Origin: Agrobacterium sp. a22-2
Lineage (GTDB): Bacteria; Pseudomonadota; Alphaproteobacteria; Rhizobiales; Rhizobiaceae
Assembly (NCBI RefSeq): GCF_012276985.1
Contig: NZ_JAAXMM010000010.1
Span: 62,001-126,000, forward strand
Length of the DNA stretch: 64,000 nucleotides
Direction: 5' to 3'
Shown here: positions 25,246 to 35,044 of the stretch, in pieces
Layout: every line of letters begins with the position of its first letter
Numbering within the stretch: the stretch's first letter is position 1
Notes under the pieces: model-generated
What the model saw: the letters and a program-made list of their open reading frames with translations, nothing else
Databases searched by the model: none
What the model was told of the DNA's origin: nothing
Position numbers and translations under genes: made by a program

Positions 25246-25575
25246 TCAGTCGACGATAAAGAGCTTTGCGCCGCCTGTCGTCGACGAGCGGTGCGGTTCG
25301 GCATTGTCGGCCACCTGATAGCTCATGCCGGGCTTCAGGACAAAGGTCCGGCCGTCGGCAAGCTCGGTGGTCAGTTCCCCTTCAAGACACAAGAGGATAT
25401 GGCCTTTGACGCACCAGTGGTCGGCCAGATAGCCCGGCGTATACTCCACCATGCGCACCCGGACATCGCCGAATTTCTGCGTGCGCCATGTGGCCGAGCC
25501 GGTTTCGCCGGTATGTTCGGTTTTCGGGATGGTGGCCCAATCCGTGGTGCCGAACGGAATGCCGCTCATCTGCAT
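25246..25575 (-). CDS. DHCW motif cupin protein
   Basis: This 109-residue small cupin has the motif DHWC at 52-55, with H59 and later His as candidate metal ligands. The family I know is 'DHCW motif cupin fold protein', of unknown substrate. Start ATG 25575 is set by AGGAG with 8-nt spacing. A second Met, two codons later (25569), is a less well-spaced alternative. It is encoded 22 bp after rarD in the same direction (rarD stop at 25598) and is probably co-transcribed. Confidence 0.75.
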   Translation of the reverse strand: MQMSGIPFGTTDWATIPKTEHTGETGSATWRTQKFGDVRVRMVEYTPGYLADHWCVKGHILLCLEGELTTELADGRTFVLKPGMSYQVADNAEPHRSSTTGGAKLFIVD

Positions 25576-25597
25576 CGAAATGTCTCCTGAATGAAAC

Positions 25598-26512
25598 TCA
25601 GCGGTTCCGGTAGTCGCGCAGCATCGACCAGGTGTAAATGGCAAGTGCAGCCCAGATCAGCGGAAAGGCGATCATCTTCGCCGTGCCGAACGGCTCCTTG
25701 AAGATGAAGACGGCAATCAGGAAGATCATCGTCGGTGCGATATACTGCATGATGCCGATGGTGGACAGCCGCAGCAACTTGGCGCCATTGGCATAGATCA
25801 TCAGCGGGCCGGCGGTGATTACGCCGCTGCCGAGCAAGAGCAGCGTGTCGCTCATGCCGGTTTGCAGGAAATGGCCCTGGCCGGTTGTCTCGGCATAGAG
25901 AATATACAGCATCGCGGGGACACTCAGCAGCAGCACTTCCAGGAAGAAGCCCTGGTTGGGCCCGACCGGCAGCGTCTTGCGGAAGAAGGCGTAAAAACCC
26001 CAGGTAAGCGTCAGGGCCAGCGAAACCCAGGGCAATTGCCCGGCGTCATAGGTCAGGATACCGACGGCAACCGCCACCAGCGCGATGGCGCCGATCTGCG
26101 TCGGCTTCAGTTTTTCCTTGAGCAGCACTGCGCCGAGGAAGATCGAGAATAGCGGATTGATGAAATAGCCGAGCGCCGTGTCCAGTGCGCGGCCGGCACC
26201 GATCGCCCAGACATAGATGCCCCAGTTGACGCTGATCAGGCCGGCGGTCAGAAGCGCCATCAAAAGCGTGCGCGGCGAGCGCAGCGCGGCCTTCAGGTCG
26301 TCGGTGCGCTTCAGGATCAGCAGGACAGCAGCGGCGATCGGCACGGACCAGATCACCCGGTGCGACAGCACCTCCAGCGGCGGGATATGCGCGACCATCT
26401 TCATGTAGATCGGCAGGAAGCCCCAGAGGAAATAGGCGGTCAGCGCAAAGGCAAAACCGCGTGCGCTGTCTTCGTTCTTCGCGACCGGAGTCGCTGCATT
26501 CTGATCAGCCAT
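25598..26512 (-). CDS. rarD: RarD family EamA transporter
   Basis: The 304-residue inner-membrane protein has ten membrane segments in two EamA repeats. RarD features include the N-terminal GFAFALTAYFLWGFLPIYMK and the central NWGIYVWAIGAGRALDTALGYFINPL. Family members are proposed drug/metabolite exporters; the substrate is unknown. The product of the downstream gene is a small cupin that may act on related metabolites, but there is no direct evidence. Confidence 0.85.
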   Translation of the reverse strand: MADQNAATPVAKNEDSARGFAFALTAYFLWGFLPIYMKMVAHIPPLEVLSHRVIWSVPIAAAVLLILKRTDDLKAALRSPRTLLMALLTAGLISVNWGIYVWAIGAGRALDTALGYFINPLFSIFLGAVLLKEKLKPTQIGAIALVAVAVGILTYDAGQLPWVSLALTLTWGFYAFFRKTLPVGPNQGFFLEVLLLSVPAMLYILYAETTGQGHFLQTGMSDTLLLLGSGVITAGPLMIYANGAKLLRLSTIGIMQYIAPTMIFLIAVFIFKEPFGTAKMIAFPLIWAALAIYTWSMLRDYRNR

Positions 26513-26660
26513 GGTGTTTCCGCCTTTGTTGTCTTTTGAATGAGGCGTTACCCCATGGCGGGCGAATGGACAAATTCATTCGGGTGAACAATGGCTGATT
26601 GCAATTGAAGGGTCGGCGCGGCACACTTCGCGCCGGAGGGCGGGCCGACGGAGAACAACC

Positions 26661-27548
26661 ATGCACGGTGTCTCGAGCGAGGAGCAGCGTCGTCTGTTTT
26701 CGATGAAGATGCTGGAAAAGGCCGGTGTTCAGGCGGATGAAGCGCTTTTGAGCGCCTTTACCCGGGTGCGCCGCGAGGATTTTGTCGGGCCGCCGCCCTG
26801 GCTGCTGTCAAGCCGCGGCAGCTATCGCCGCCCGCCATCCGAGGATGTCAAGTTTCTCTACGACGACGTGCTGGTCGCCCTCGATGCCGCCCGCGGCGTG
26901 AACAATGGCAGCCCCTCTTTGCATGCGCTCGGCATCCATGCCCTGGCGCCGCAGCCCGGCGAGACGGCGGTGCATATCGGCGCCGGCAGCGGTTACTACA
27001 CGGCGATCCTCGCCGAGTTGCTGGGCGCTGGCGGCCACGTGACGGCCATCGAATATGACGCGCTGCTGACCATCCGTGCGCAACAGTGTCTGGTGGGGCG
27101 GACCAATGTCACGGTGGTCTGCGGCAATGGCGCGGACTGGCCGCAGGAGCCGGTCGATATCGTCTATGTCAATTTCGCGGTCGATCGGCCGGCAGATCCG
27201 TGGATCGAACGGCTGAAGCCCGGTGGGCGCCTGCTCTTTCCGCTCGGCGTGCCGGTCTTCGAAGGCCGGGGCGAGGGACCGGATTATACCGCCATGGCCG
27301 GCTACCTGCTGGTGCGGCGCGAGACCAATGGCTACGCCGCGCGCTTCATCGAGCGGGTGTCCTTCGTGTGGGGCGAGGGTGTCGCCCTGTCCGACTGGTC
27401 GAGCCATGCCCGCCTGCGCACCGCCTTCCACGGCAATTGGCGCGCCGTGCGCAGCCTGCGCTGGAAGACACCCGCCGAACATGACGAATGGTATAGCGAG
27501 GCCGATTGGGGCCTGTCCATCGAAGAGCCGCACGACATCCGCCACTGA
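26661..27548 (+). CDS. Protein-L-isoaspartate O-methyltransferase-like protein
   Basis: The 295-residue product resembles PCMT: an N-terminal RRLFSMKMLEKAGV and VRREDFVGP region, and the SAM-binding motif VHIGAGSGYYTAILAELLG. It is longer than typical Pcm (about 215 residues) and lacks an obvious match to the substrate-binding motif. It may therefore be one of the PCMT-like methyltransferases with an extended C-terminal domain. The gene is single, divergent from rarD by 148 bp. Confidence 0.75.
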   Translation: MHGVSSEEQRRLFSMKMLEKAGVQADEALLSAFTRVRREDFVGPPPWLLSSRGSYRRPPSEDVKFLYDDVLVALDAARGVNNGSPSLHALGIHALAPQPGETAVHIGAGSGYYTAILAELLGAGGHVTAIEYDALLTIRAQQCLVGRTNVTVVCGNGADWPQEPVDIVYVNFAVDRPADPWIERLKPGGRLLFPLGVPVFEGRGEGPDYTAMAGYLLVRRETNGYAARFIERVSFVWGEGVALSDWSSHARLRTAFHGNWRAVRSLRWKTPAEHDEWYSEADWGLSIEEPHDIRH

Positions 27549-27600
27549 CGGGCATGATCCCACTCAGCATCGAGGGCGGGACCATGTCCGGGCCGGCCGG

Positions 27601-29217
27601 TTATTCCGCGGCGATCTTGCCGGCCAGCTGGCGGTTCTTCATCAGCTTGTAGACGATACTGTCCATCAAGGCCTGGAACGAGGCGTCGATGATGTTTTCC
27701 GAAACGCCGACCGTCCACCAGCGGGCGCCGCTGGCATCCGTCGATTCGATCAGCACGCGGGTGATGGCCTCGGTGCCGCCGTTCAGGATGCGCACCTTGT
27801 AGTCGGCCAGTTCCAGATCGGCGATCTCCGCCTGGTATTTGCCGATATCCTTGCGCAGCGCCAGATCCAGCGCATTGACCGGCCCGTCGCCTTCGGCCAC
27901 CGACATCACCTCGTTACCGTCGATGACGATCTTGACCACCGCCTCCGAGACGGTCTTCAGCCGGCCATGGCTGTCAAAGCGCCGCTCCACCATGACGCGG
28001 AAACTTTCCACCGCGAAAAACTCCGGCACGCTGCCGAGTGTGCGGTGCGCCAGAAGCTCGAAACTGGCATCGGCGCCCTCATAGGCATAGCCGCTCGCCT
28101 CGCGCTCCTTGACGATCGAGATCAGCGCGTCGAGCTTGCCATCATTGCGGTCGACCACGATGCCGCGGCGCTTCAGCTCGTTGATGAAATTGGCCTTGCC
28201 GCCCTGGTCCGACACCATGACCTTGCGGAAATTGCCGACGCTTTCCGGCACGACATGCTCGTAGGTGCGCGGATCTTTCAGCAGCGCCGAGGCATGGATG
28301 CCGGCCTTGGTGGCGAACGCCGAAGCGCCGACATAGGGGCTCTGGTGATCGGGCGAGCGGTTCAAAAGCTCGTCGAAGGCATGCGACAGGCGGGTCAGGT
28401 CGACCAGTCTGTCCGGGTCGATCGCGGTGACGAACCGCGACGTATAGGTGTCCTTCAGACAGAGCGTGGCAATCAGCGTGATCAGGTTGGCATTGCCGCA
28501 GCGCTCGCCGATGCCGTTCAGTGTGCCCTGGATCTGCCGCACCCCGGCCTCCACGGCGGCCAGCGAATTGGCGACCGCCTGGCCGGTGTCGTTATGGGCA
28601 TGGATACCGAGGGCCGAACCCGGAACGCCGCTGGCGATCACCGCAGCCACGATATCGCGGATCTCCGGCGGCTGCGTGCCGCCATTGGTGTCGCACAGCA
28701 CCACCCAGCGGGCGCCGGCCTCATAGGCCGCCTTGGCACAGGCCAGCGCATAGGCCGGATTGGCCTTGTAGCCATCGAAGAAATGCTCGCAATCGACCAG
28801 CGCTTCCTTGTTCGCGGCAACCGCCGCCTCGACGCTGTCGCGGATGCTGTCGAGGTTTTCCTCGTTGCTGCAGCCCAGCGCCACGGCGACATGATAGTCC
28901 CAGCTCTTGGCGACAAAACAGATCGCGTCGCTCTTGGCCTGCAGCAGTTGTGACAGGCCCGGATCGTTTGACGCCGAAATGCCGGCGCGTTTGGTCATGC
29001 CGAAGGCGACGAAGGAGGCGTGCTGCGTCCGCTTTTGCGAGAAGAAGGCCGTGTCGGTCGGATTGGCACCGGGATAGCCGCCCTCGACATAATCAAGCCC
29101 GAACCCGTCCAGCATGGCGGCGATGGCAATCTTGTCCTCGACCGAAAAATCGATCCCGGGCGTCTGCTGGCCGTCGCGCAGGGTGGTGTCGAACAGCGTG
29201 ATCTTTTCGCGTGTCAT
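27601..29217 (-). CDS. cimA: Citramalate synthase
   Basis: The 538-residue protein starts with the DRE-TIM signature DTTLRDG (residues 10-16). It is related to 2-isopropylmalate synthase and has an HxHxN-type metal site (GIHAHNDTG). A C-terminal regulatory domain of LeuA type begins near residue 400. CimA condenses pyruvate with acetyl-CoA to (R)-citramalate, the threonine-independent route to isoleucine. The length and the opening ITLFDTTLRDGQQTPGID favour CimA over LeuA or homocitrate synthase. It is monocistronic. Confidence 0.88.
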   Translation of the reverse strand: MTREKITLFDTTLRDGQQTPGIDFSVEDKIAIAAMLDGFGLDYVEGGYPGANPTDTAFFSQKRTQHASFVAFGMTKRAGISASNDPGLSQLLQAKSDAICFVAKSWDYHVAVALGCSNEENLDSIRDSVEAAVAANKEALVDCEHFFDGYKANPAYALACAKAAYEAGARWVVLCDTNGGTQPPEIRDIVAAVIASGVPGSALGIHAHNDTGQAVANSLAAVEAGVRQIQGTLNGIGERCGNANLITLIATLCLKDTYTSRFVTAIDPDRLVDLTRLSHAFDELLNRSPDHQSPYVGASAFATKAGIHASALLKDPRTYEHVVPESVGNFRKVMVSDQGGKANFINELKRRGIVVDRNDGKLDALISIVKEREASGYAYEGADASFELLAHRTLGSVPEFFAVESFRVMVERRFDSHGRLKTVSEAVVKIVIDGNEVMSVAEGDGPVNALDLALRKDIGKYQAEIADLELADYKVRILNGGTEAITRVLIESTDASGARWWTVGVSENIIDASFQALMDSIVYKLMKNRQLAGKIAAE

Positions 29218-29297
29218 GGTCAGTGTGCCCTCCCGGGGCGTCTTTATACTTTTCGGCGTCGCAGCCCCTTATCCGCAGATGCGGAGGACTGTGGTGT

Positions 29298-29406
29298 GCC
29301 CCTCATCTGCCTGCCGGCACCTTCTCCCCGCTTGCGGGGAGAAGGCATACGCCGCAGCGCTTGCACTCCCTCGCCCCGCTTGCGGGGAGAGGGTGAGGTG
29401 AGGGGC
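29298..29406. repeat. Rhizobial palindromic repeat, double stem-loop
   Basis: The 109-bp element is bounded by inverted repeats GCCCCTCA (29298-29305) and TGAGGGGC (29399-29406). It contains two strong hairpins with CCCGCTTGCGGGG cores, one flanked by CTTCTC/GAGAAG and the other by CCCTCG/GAGAGGG. Elements built this way are repeated many times in rhizobial intergenic DNA. It lies upstream of cimA and after the proline iminopeptidase on the minus strand, so it could act as transcript-end structure. Confidence 0.75.
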
Positions 29407-29426
29407 ATTTGTTCCCTCGAAGAACC

Positions 29427-30437
<1,011 letters not shown>

Positions 30438-30911
30438 TCATTTCCAGGGCTCCATCGCCGGCCAGACGTCGGTGTCGTGATCGGGGTGCTGGAAGGAGAT
30501 GATCTGCTCCTGCCGGCTGTAGAAATCCGGATCGGTCAGGACCGGCTGGTCGAAGATCGTCTCGACCCAGGGCAGGCGCGAGGCATGGTTCACCTGGATT
30601 TCCGGCGCAAGCTCCGTGCGGTCGTCGAAGGCGCCGATCGCCATTTCCAGCCCGCCGGGATGGCGATAGGTCATCGGCGTGCCGCATTTGGCGCAGAAGC
30701 CGCGATCGATATTGATCGACGACTGGAAATAGGCCGGTTCTCCCCGGGTCCAGGAAAAATGCTCCGGCTCGACCGTGACCAGCGCGCTGAAAAAGCCGCC
30801 AAACTGCTTCTGGCACATCCGGCAATGGCAGATCGACGGGCGCCCAAGTTTTTCGGCACGAAACCGCACGGCCCCGCATTGGCAACCGCCGGTGAATAGA
30901 CCTTCTTTCAT
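30438..30911 (-). CDS. GFA family zinc protein (paralogue 1)
   Basis: The 157-residue protein belongs to the glutathione-dependent formaldehyde-activating (GFA)/CENP-V fold. Cysteines occur as C10-x-C12, C28-x-C30-x2-C33 and C73-x2-C76, the arrangement that binds two zinc ions. These proteins are mostly of unknown activity despite the family name. A second copy lies immediately upstream, with a tiny membrane protein between them. The C-terminus of both copies contains ISFQHPDHDTD or a close variant, a mark of recent common origin. Confidence 0.85.
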   Translation of the reverse strand: MKEGLFTGGCQCGAVRFRAEKLGRPSICHCRMCQKQFGGFFSALVTVEPEHFSWTRGEPAYFQSSINIDRGFCAKCGTPMTYRHPGGLEMAIGAFDDRTELAPEIQVNHASRLPWVETIFDQPVLTDPDFYSRQEQIISFQHPDHDTDVWPAMEPWK

Positions 30912-30924
30912 GCTACGCCTCCTG

Positions 30925-31041
30925 TCAGAGATAGATGTAAAGCATCACGCCAATGATGACCGCCGCGACAATCGCCCCCTTGGCGATCAGTCCGTAGAGC
31001 AGCCATTTCGGCATCTGCGTGTTCGGGTTGCCTTGGCTCAT
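30925..31041 (-). CDS. 38-residue single-pass membrane microprotein
   Basis: The 39-codon frame begins with ATG 31041 and ends at TGA 30925-30927. The product has a short polar N-terminus (MSQGNPNTQMPKW) and a 22-residue hydrophobic segment (LLYGLIAKGAIVAAVIIGVM) to a terminal YIYL. This is a clear single-pass membrane peptide. Its start overlaps the stop of the second GFA gene by 4 bp (ATGA, 31038-31041), which indicates translational coupling and supports real coding status. It is too short for routine gene calling. Confidence 0.7.
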   Translation of the reverse strand: MSQGNPNTQMPKWLLYGLIAKGAIVAAVIIGVMLYIYL

Positions 31042-31523
31042 GGGGTCTGCTCCTTCGGCCAGTCGCCATCGGTATCATGGTCCGGATGCTGGTAGGACAC
31101 CACCTCCAGCACGAAGGGCGCCTCTTCGGCATCTTCCTCTGTCGTGTGGCCGGGCAGCAGGTGCAGCCGGTCGACGAAATCGATCTTGCCCTCGGTGCCG
31201 AACTGCACGGTCGGCGGCAGCGCTGAGGGATCGTCGAAGGCGCCGGCGGCAATCGCGATCCCGTCCGGAGCCTCATAGGTCAGCGGCGTGCCGCAGGTCT
31301 CGCAGAAGCCGCGGTTGGCAAAATTGGAGGACCGAAACGTTTTTCTGGCCCCGCGCGTCCAGACGAGGTCGGCGCCGCGCGTCGACACCAGCGGCGCATA
31401 ATAGGCGCCGAACGCCTTCTGGCACATGCGGCAATGGCAGATCGAGCTGTCCGTCAGCACGCCCGTGACGCGAAACCGCACCGCGCCGCATTGGCATCCG
31501 CCGGTATGGGTTGGCTCAGTCAT
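31038..31523 (-). CDS. GFA family zinc protein (paralogue 2)
   Basis: The 161-residue protein has the same zinc ligand set as paralogue 1: C10-x-C12, C29-x-C31-x2-C34 and C74-x2-C77. It ends in SYQHPDHDTDGDW and has an acidic insertion (TEEDAEEAPF) before that. Its start overlaps the stop end of vapC by 8 bp, and its stop overlaps the start of the microprotein by 4 bp. It therefore sits in the middle of an uninterrupted translationally coupled set. Confidence 0.85.
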   Translation of the reverse strand: MTEPTHTGGCQCGAVRFRVTGVLTDSSICHCRMCQKAFGAYYAPLVSTRGADLVWTRGARKTFRSSNFANRGFCETCGTPLTYEAPDGIAIAAGAFDDPSALPPTVQFGTEGKIDFVDRLHLLPGHTTEEDAEEAPFVLEVVSYQHPDHDTDGDWPKEQTP

Positions 31524-31938
31524 TTGCGCTCTCCTCCAGCCAGTTTTCGACCTTCAAGCCCGGCACGCGGGCAAACTCGCGGGTGTTGTTGGTCACCAGC
31601 GTCAGATCCAGCGAGCGGGCATGGGCGGCGATGAACAGGTCGGTGGCGCCGATCGGCTTTCCGGTCTTTTCCAGTTCAAAGCGGATCTGCGCGAAATGAT
31701 GCGCCTCGCTCTCCTCGTAAGGCAGAACGGCGATGCGCCGCAAGATGTTCTCCACCAGGAAGCTGAGGCGCTCCGATCCCTTCTTCATCGCACCGAAGCG
31801 CATTTCGGAGGCAACAATGGCGCTGACGGATATCTGCTGGTCGCCCAGCCCGTCCATCTTGTTCGCCGCGCGGCCATATGGGTGCCGGATCGCGTCGGAA
31901 ATGATGTTGGTGTCGAGCATGAACCGCAAGGAGGTCAT
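31516..31938 (-). CDS. vapC: VapC family toxin, PIN-domain ribonuclease
   Basis: The product (140 residues from ATG 31938) has the PIN-domain acidic set: D9 in FMLDTNIISD, an early Glu in VASEMRFGA, and D in GATDLFIAAHA plus the TNNTREFARVPG end. The family cleaves tRNA or rRNA and is neutralised by the cognate VapB. The start is chosen where it overlaps the VapB stop by 4 bp and encodes the standard MTSLRFMLDTN. All catalytic residues appear intact. Confidence 0.9.
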   Translation of the reverse strand: MTSLRFMLDTNIISDAIRHPYGRAANKMDGLGDQQISVSAIVASEMRFGAMKKGSERLSFLVENILRRIAVLPYEESEAHHFAQIRFELEKTGKPIGATDLFIAAHARSLDLTLVTNNTREFARVPGLKVENWLEESAND

Positions 31939-32174
31939 AGATCGACATCTCTCGGCGGCGGTTCCGCTATATCGAAATCGAAGTCCTCGGCGAGCGGCTC
32001 TTGTGTCCGCAGCCATTCGATCAGATTGCCTGTCTTCTTGACCGGTTCCATGATGATCCTGTCGCCTTCCTTGCGCATCATCACCGCGTCCCCGGGAAAT
32101 TCGAATTCCACGGGGATGCGAACGGCGCGGTTTCTGCCGTTCTTGAAAACGCGAACCTGTCTTTCGTTATCCAT
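31935..32174 (-). CDS. vapB: VapB family antitoxin (AbrB/MazE fold)
   Basis: The 79-residue protein begins with a swapped-hairpin DNA-binding domain (VRVFKNGRNRAVRIPVEFEF) and ends in an acidic, flexible tail (EDFDFDIAEPPPRDVDL) that would block the VapC active site. It is the first gene of the minus-strand string and has a candidate palindromic operator just upstream (32196-32217), so autorepression is likely. Confidence 0.9.
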   Translation of the reverse strand: MDNERQVRVFKNGRNRAVRIPVEFEFPGDAVMMRKEGDRIIMEPVKKTGNLIEWLRTQEPLAEDFDFDIAEPPPRDVDL

Positions 32175-32195
32175 GCAACTCTCCTCGGGTGGATT

Positions 32196-32217
32196 GGCAT
32201 ATGCCTTAACATATGCC
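32196..32217 (-). promoter_or_regulatory. Candidate VapB operator, repeated ATATGCC palindrome
   Basis: The perfect 10-bp palindrome GGCATATGCC (32196-32205) is followed after 2 bp by AACATATGCC (32208-32217), a half-conserved second copy one helical turn away (12-bp period). This lies about 22 bp upstream of the vapB start and fits the paired sites bound by VapBC complexes. Confidence 0.5.
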
Positions 32218-32237
32218 TTCCTTCCCCGTTGCGCAAT

Positions 32238-33911
32238 TCACCGCTTCACCTCCCAGGTCGTCACCCGCTCGCCCGTCGCCGGATCCTTGCCATCCTTCAA
32301 CTGGATACCCTTGGTGAGAAGCTCGTCGCGGATCTTGTCGGCTTCGGCGAAGTTCTTGGCAGCGAGGAGGGCGAGGCGGGAGGCGATTTGTTTTTCGACG
32401 CCTGACGTATCTAGCTTGCTGTCTTCGGTAACAGCCTCAAGTGTGACGGAGCCGTGTCCGTGAAGTCTAATTTCGACCTGATCGTCGATCATTTCGATAT
32501 TGAGGTCCTTGAAACGCCTGTTCAAACTCTGCCTAGAAGCAGTTCGCTCCGTCGCATCTTGCGACCAGTTATAGTAATTCAGGGTAAGCGCCCGCGCGCT
32601 ATCGAGCTCCGAGGCATATTTGCTCAGAAGACGAGGGTGAGCAGAGTGCATCGTTGAATCGAAATATGCGAGAGCAAGATAGCTGCGAAACAATCCAAGC
32701 CAAATCAGATTGCAGCCTAGTTCATCTGCCGCTTTCGTGTCGTGAAGTGCACGCTGGGCCAGACTGTCGAGGTGAACCAAAATCATCTGGCCGTTGAGGT
32801 CATCAGACAACGCATCAACGATTTCCGGAGACGGAGTTACGTTGGCCTGCCCCATCAGAAGGGAGAGTTTGAAATCTTCCCCGGCATAATTGGTGAATAC
32901 CTTCACCCAATCCGATAGCTTTTGTGTCCAATAAAGAAGTTTGGACTCGCTGAAATCGATGGGTTGACGATAGTGTGTCGCTAACATTGTTAGTCGAATG
33001 ACTTCACCGGCATAAGGGCGACGACCTACTCCAGAGAGCAACTCGTGGATCGTCACGAAATTCCCGTCCGACTTCGACATCTTTTTGCCTTCGACCTGCA
33101 CGAAACCGTTGTGCATCCAGACATTGGCCATGACCTCGGTGCCATGGGCGCAGCGCGACTGGGCGATCTCGTTTTCGTGGTGCGGGAAGATCAGGTCGAG
33201 CCCGCCACCGTGGATATCGAAGACCTCGCCGAGATAGCGGCTCGACATGGCCGAGCACTCGATATGCCAGCCCGGCCGGCCGCGGCCCCAGGGGCTGTCC
33301 CAGCCGGGTTCGTTATGGGAGGACAGCTTCCACAGCACGAAATCCTGCGGGTTCTTCTTGTGGGCATCGACGGCGACGCGGGCGCCGGCCTGCTGCTCGT
33401 CGAGATTGCGCTTCGACAATTGTCCGTAATCGGCCATTGAGCGGGTGTCGAACAGCACTTCGCCGGCAGCCTGATAGGCATGGCCCTTGGCAATCAGCGC
33501 TTCGATGATCGTGATCATCTGGGCGATATTGTCGGTGGCGCGCGGCTCCACGGTCGGCTCCAGGCAGCCGAGCGCCTTGACGTCGGCATGGAACTGGTCG
33601 GCGGTTTTCTGCGTGACGCGGGCAATCGCTTCGTTGAGCGGCAGATCGGGAAAATCGCGCAGCGCCCGCGCGTTGATCTTGTCGTCGACGTCGGTGATGT
33701 TGCGCGCATAGGTGACATGGTTTTCGCCATAGACATGGCGCAGCAGCCGGAACAGCACGTCGAAGACGATGACGGGCCTGGCATTGCCGATATGGGCGAA
33801 ATCATAGACGGTCGGGCCGCACACATACAGGCGCACGTTTTCCGGGTCGATCGGCGTGAAATCGACCTTGTCGCGCGTCAGTGTATTGTAAAGCTTGAGG
33901 CTTGCCGCCAT
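32238..33911 (-). CDS. cysS: Cysteinyl-tRNA synthetase with atypical centre
   Basis: The 557-residue protein is about 95 residues longer than a usual bacterial CysRS (about 460). The N-terminal half is standard: HIGN at 40-43, zinc ligands C31, C219, H244 and E248, and KMSKS at 277-281. The last 50 residues ([21 protein letters not shown]) are also standard. Between about residues 292 and 505 (DNA about 32397-33038) the sequence does not match the family as I know it and is AT-richer. The line 32521-32580 is about 47% G+C by my count, against 65% for 33181-33240. The reading frame stays open across both joins. The start ATG 33911 has GGGAG 8 nt upstream. This is presumably the only CysRS, so it must work. 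Confidence 0.85.
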   Translation of the reverse strand: MAASLKLYNTLTRDKVDFTPIDPENVRLYVCGPTVYDFAHIGNARPVIVFDVLFRLLRHVYGENHVTYARNITDVDDKINARALRDFPDLPLNEAIARVTQKTADQFHADVKALGCLEPTVEPRATDNIAQMITIIEALIAKGHAYQAAGEVLFDTRSMADYGQLSKRNLDEQQAGARVAVDAHKKNPQDFVLWKLSSHNEPGWDSPWGRGRPGWHIECSAMSSRYLGEVFDIHGGGLDLIFPHHENEIAQSRCAHGTEVMANVWMHNGFVQVEGKKMSKSDGNFVTIHELLSGVGRRPYAGEVIRLTMLATHYRQPIDFSESKLLYWTQKLSDWVKVFTNYAGEDFKLSLLMGQANVTPSPEIVDALSDDLNGQMILVHLDSLAQRALHDTKAADELGCNLIWLGLFRSYLALAYFDSTMHSAHPRLLSKYASELDSARALTLNYYNWSQDATERTASRQSLNRRFKDLNIEMIDDQVEIRLHGHGSVTLEAVTEDSKLDTSGVEKQIASRLALLAAKNFAEADKIRDELLTKGIQLKDGKDPATGERVTTWEVKR

Positions 33912-34082
33912 CGAATGTCTCCCGAAATGGTAAACGCCGGCTGGGCCGGGTCGTTTGTCATCTGGGACTGTTCAGGAGACGAAAACGGCCGGGCCAGCGC
34001 TGACGCTAGCGAATAATCTTCCCGCAAATGATGCAGACGGTCGTTTTCATGGGGCGTGTTATGGCGCGGGTCGCAGGCGAGG

Positions 34083-34973
34083 TCAAGGGGTCGGCAGGCG
34101 CCGGGCCGATCGCAGGGGAAAAAGACCCAGCACCAGCGCGCAGCCGGCAATGATCACCGCGCCGCCGACCAGCTGCATCGCCGTCAAGGGTTCATCCAGC
34201 ACCAGCGCGCCAACCAGAACGGCCACCACGGTCACGGCAAATTCGACGCTGATGGCCGGCGTCGCGCCGATGCTTTTCACAAGCCCGAAATAGAGCAGAT
34301 AGGTGAGCGAGCTCATCAAGGCCGCGAGAGCGACGAGATAGACATAGTCCATCGGGCCGGGAATGCCCGGTACGGGGACGAAAACGAGCAGCGGAAAGGA
34401 CAGGACACCGCCCGCGACGAAGGAGCCGATGGTCACCTCCCAAGGGCCGGTACCTTTCAGATAACGGCTGGCATAATTGCTGCCGAAGGCCGCGGAAAAG
34501 GTCGACAGAACCATGGCGACGCAGCCGAGCACAAAAGTGCCGGTGACCGGCACGGCCGGAAAGCCGACCAGCATGACGATGCCGATCGTTCCCAAGACCA
34601 GGCCGAGGATACGCGCCGGGGTAATCCTCTCTATCCCCCAGACCTGGGCGATGATCATGGAAAACAGCGGAATGGTGGCAACGAAGATCGCGGCCATGGC
34701 CGTTCCGATCCGCGGCGTGGCAAAGGACAGGCCGATCAACTGCCCGGCAACGGTGGTCGCGCCCACCACGGCCAGCGGCCCGATGCCGGTGTCGAAGACC
34801 AGCTTTCGGCCGGAGGCGCGCGCCACCACGAACAGCAGACTGCCGGCGATCAGCGCCCGAAAGGTCACCGCGCCGATCCAGCCGAAGGCCTCGACCACAT
34901 GCAGCAGGAGCAGGAAGGACAGGCCCCAGGCAAACGCCAGGAAAATGTAGGAAGCGATATCTCTGGCGCGCAT
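34083..34973 (-). CDS. EamA/DMT family transporter
   Basis: The 296-residue inner-membrane protein has ten membrane segments in two EamA repeats, beginning MRARDIASYIFLAFAWGLSF. The substrate cannot be inferred. It lies 171 bp upstream of cysS on the minus strand, with no clear operon link, although the two could share a transcript. The C-terminus is basic (RSARRLPTP). Confidence 0.8.
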   Translation of the reverse strand: MRARDIASYIFLAFAWGLSFLLLLHVVEAFGWIGAVTFRALIAGSLLFVVARASGRKLVFDTGIGPLAVVGATTVAGQLIGLSFATPRIGTAMAAIFVATIPLFSMIIAQVWGIERITPARILGLVLGTIGIVMLVGFPAVPVTGTFVLGCVAMVLSTFSAAFGSNYASRYLKGTGPWEVTIGSFVAGGVLSFPLLVFVPVPGIPGPMDYVYLVALAALMSSLTYLLYFGLVKSIGATPAISVEFAVTVVAVLVGALVLDEPLTAMQLVGGAVIIAGCALVLGLFPLRSARRLPTP

Positions 34974-35044
34974 GCTGAACTGGATCCGTCCTATTGGCGG
35001 TCGGCCCTAAGCCGATTTTCCTGTCACAATAAACAGGATGGTCG

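Noticed and set aside
27223-28953. Open frame on the plus strand (about 576 codons) overlapping the Pcm-like gene end and cimA
   Set aside because: Its composition is skewed, and it contradicts the conserved cimA frame.
32238-33911. cysS viewed as a frameshifted or broken gene
   Set aside because: The frame is open throughout and both conserved ends are in the same frame, so a mosaic gene is the simpler reading.
33912-34082. Hairpin-rich leader upstream of cysS as a regulatory RNA
   Set aside because: One short stem (AAACG...CGTTT around CCGGC) can be drawn, but no T-box-like features exist and T-boxes are not expected in this group.
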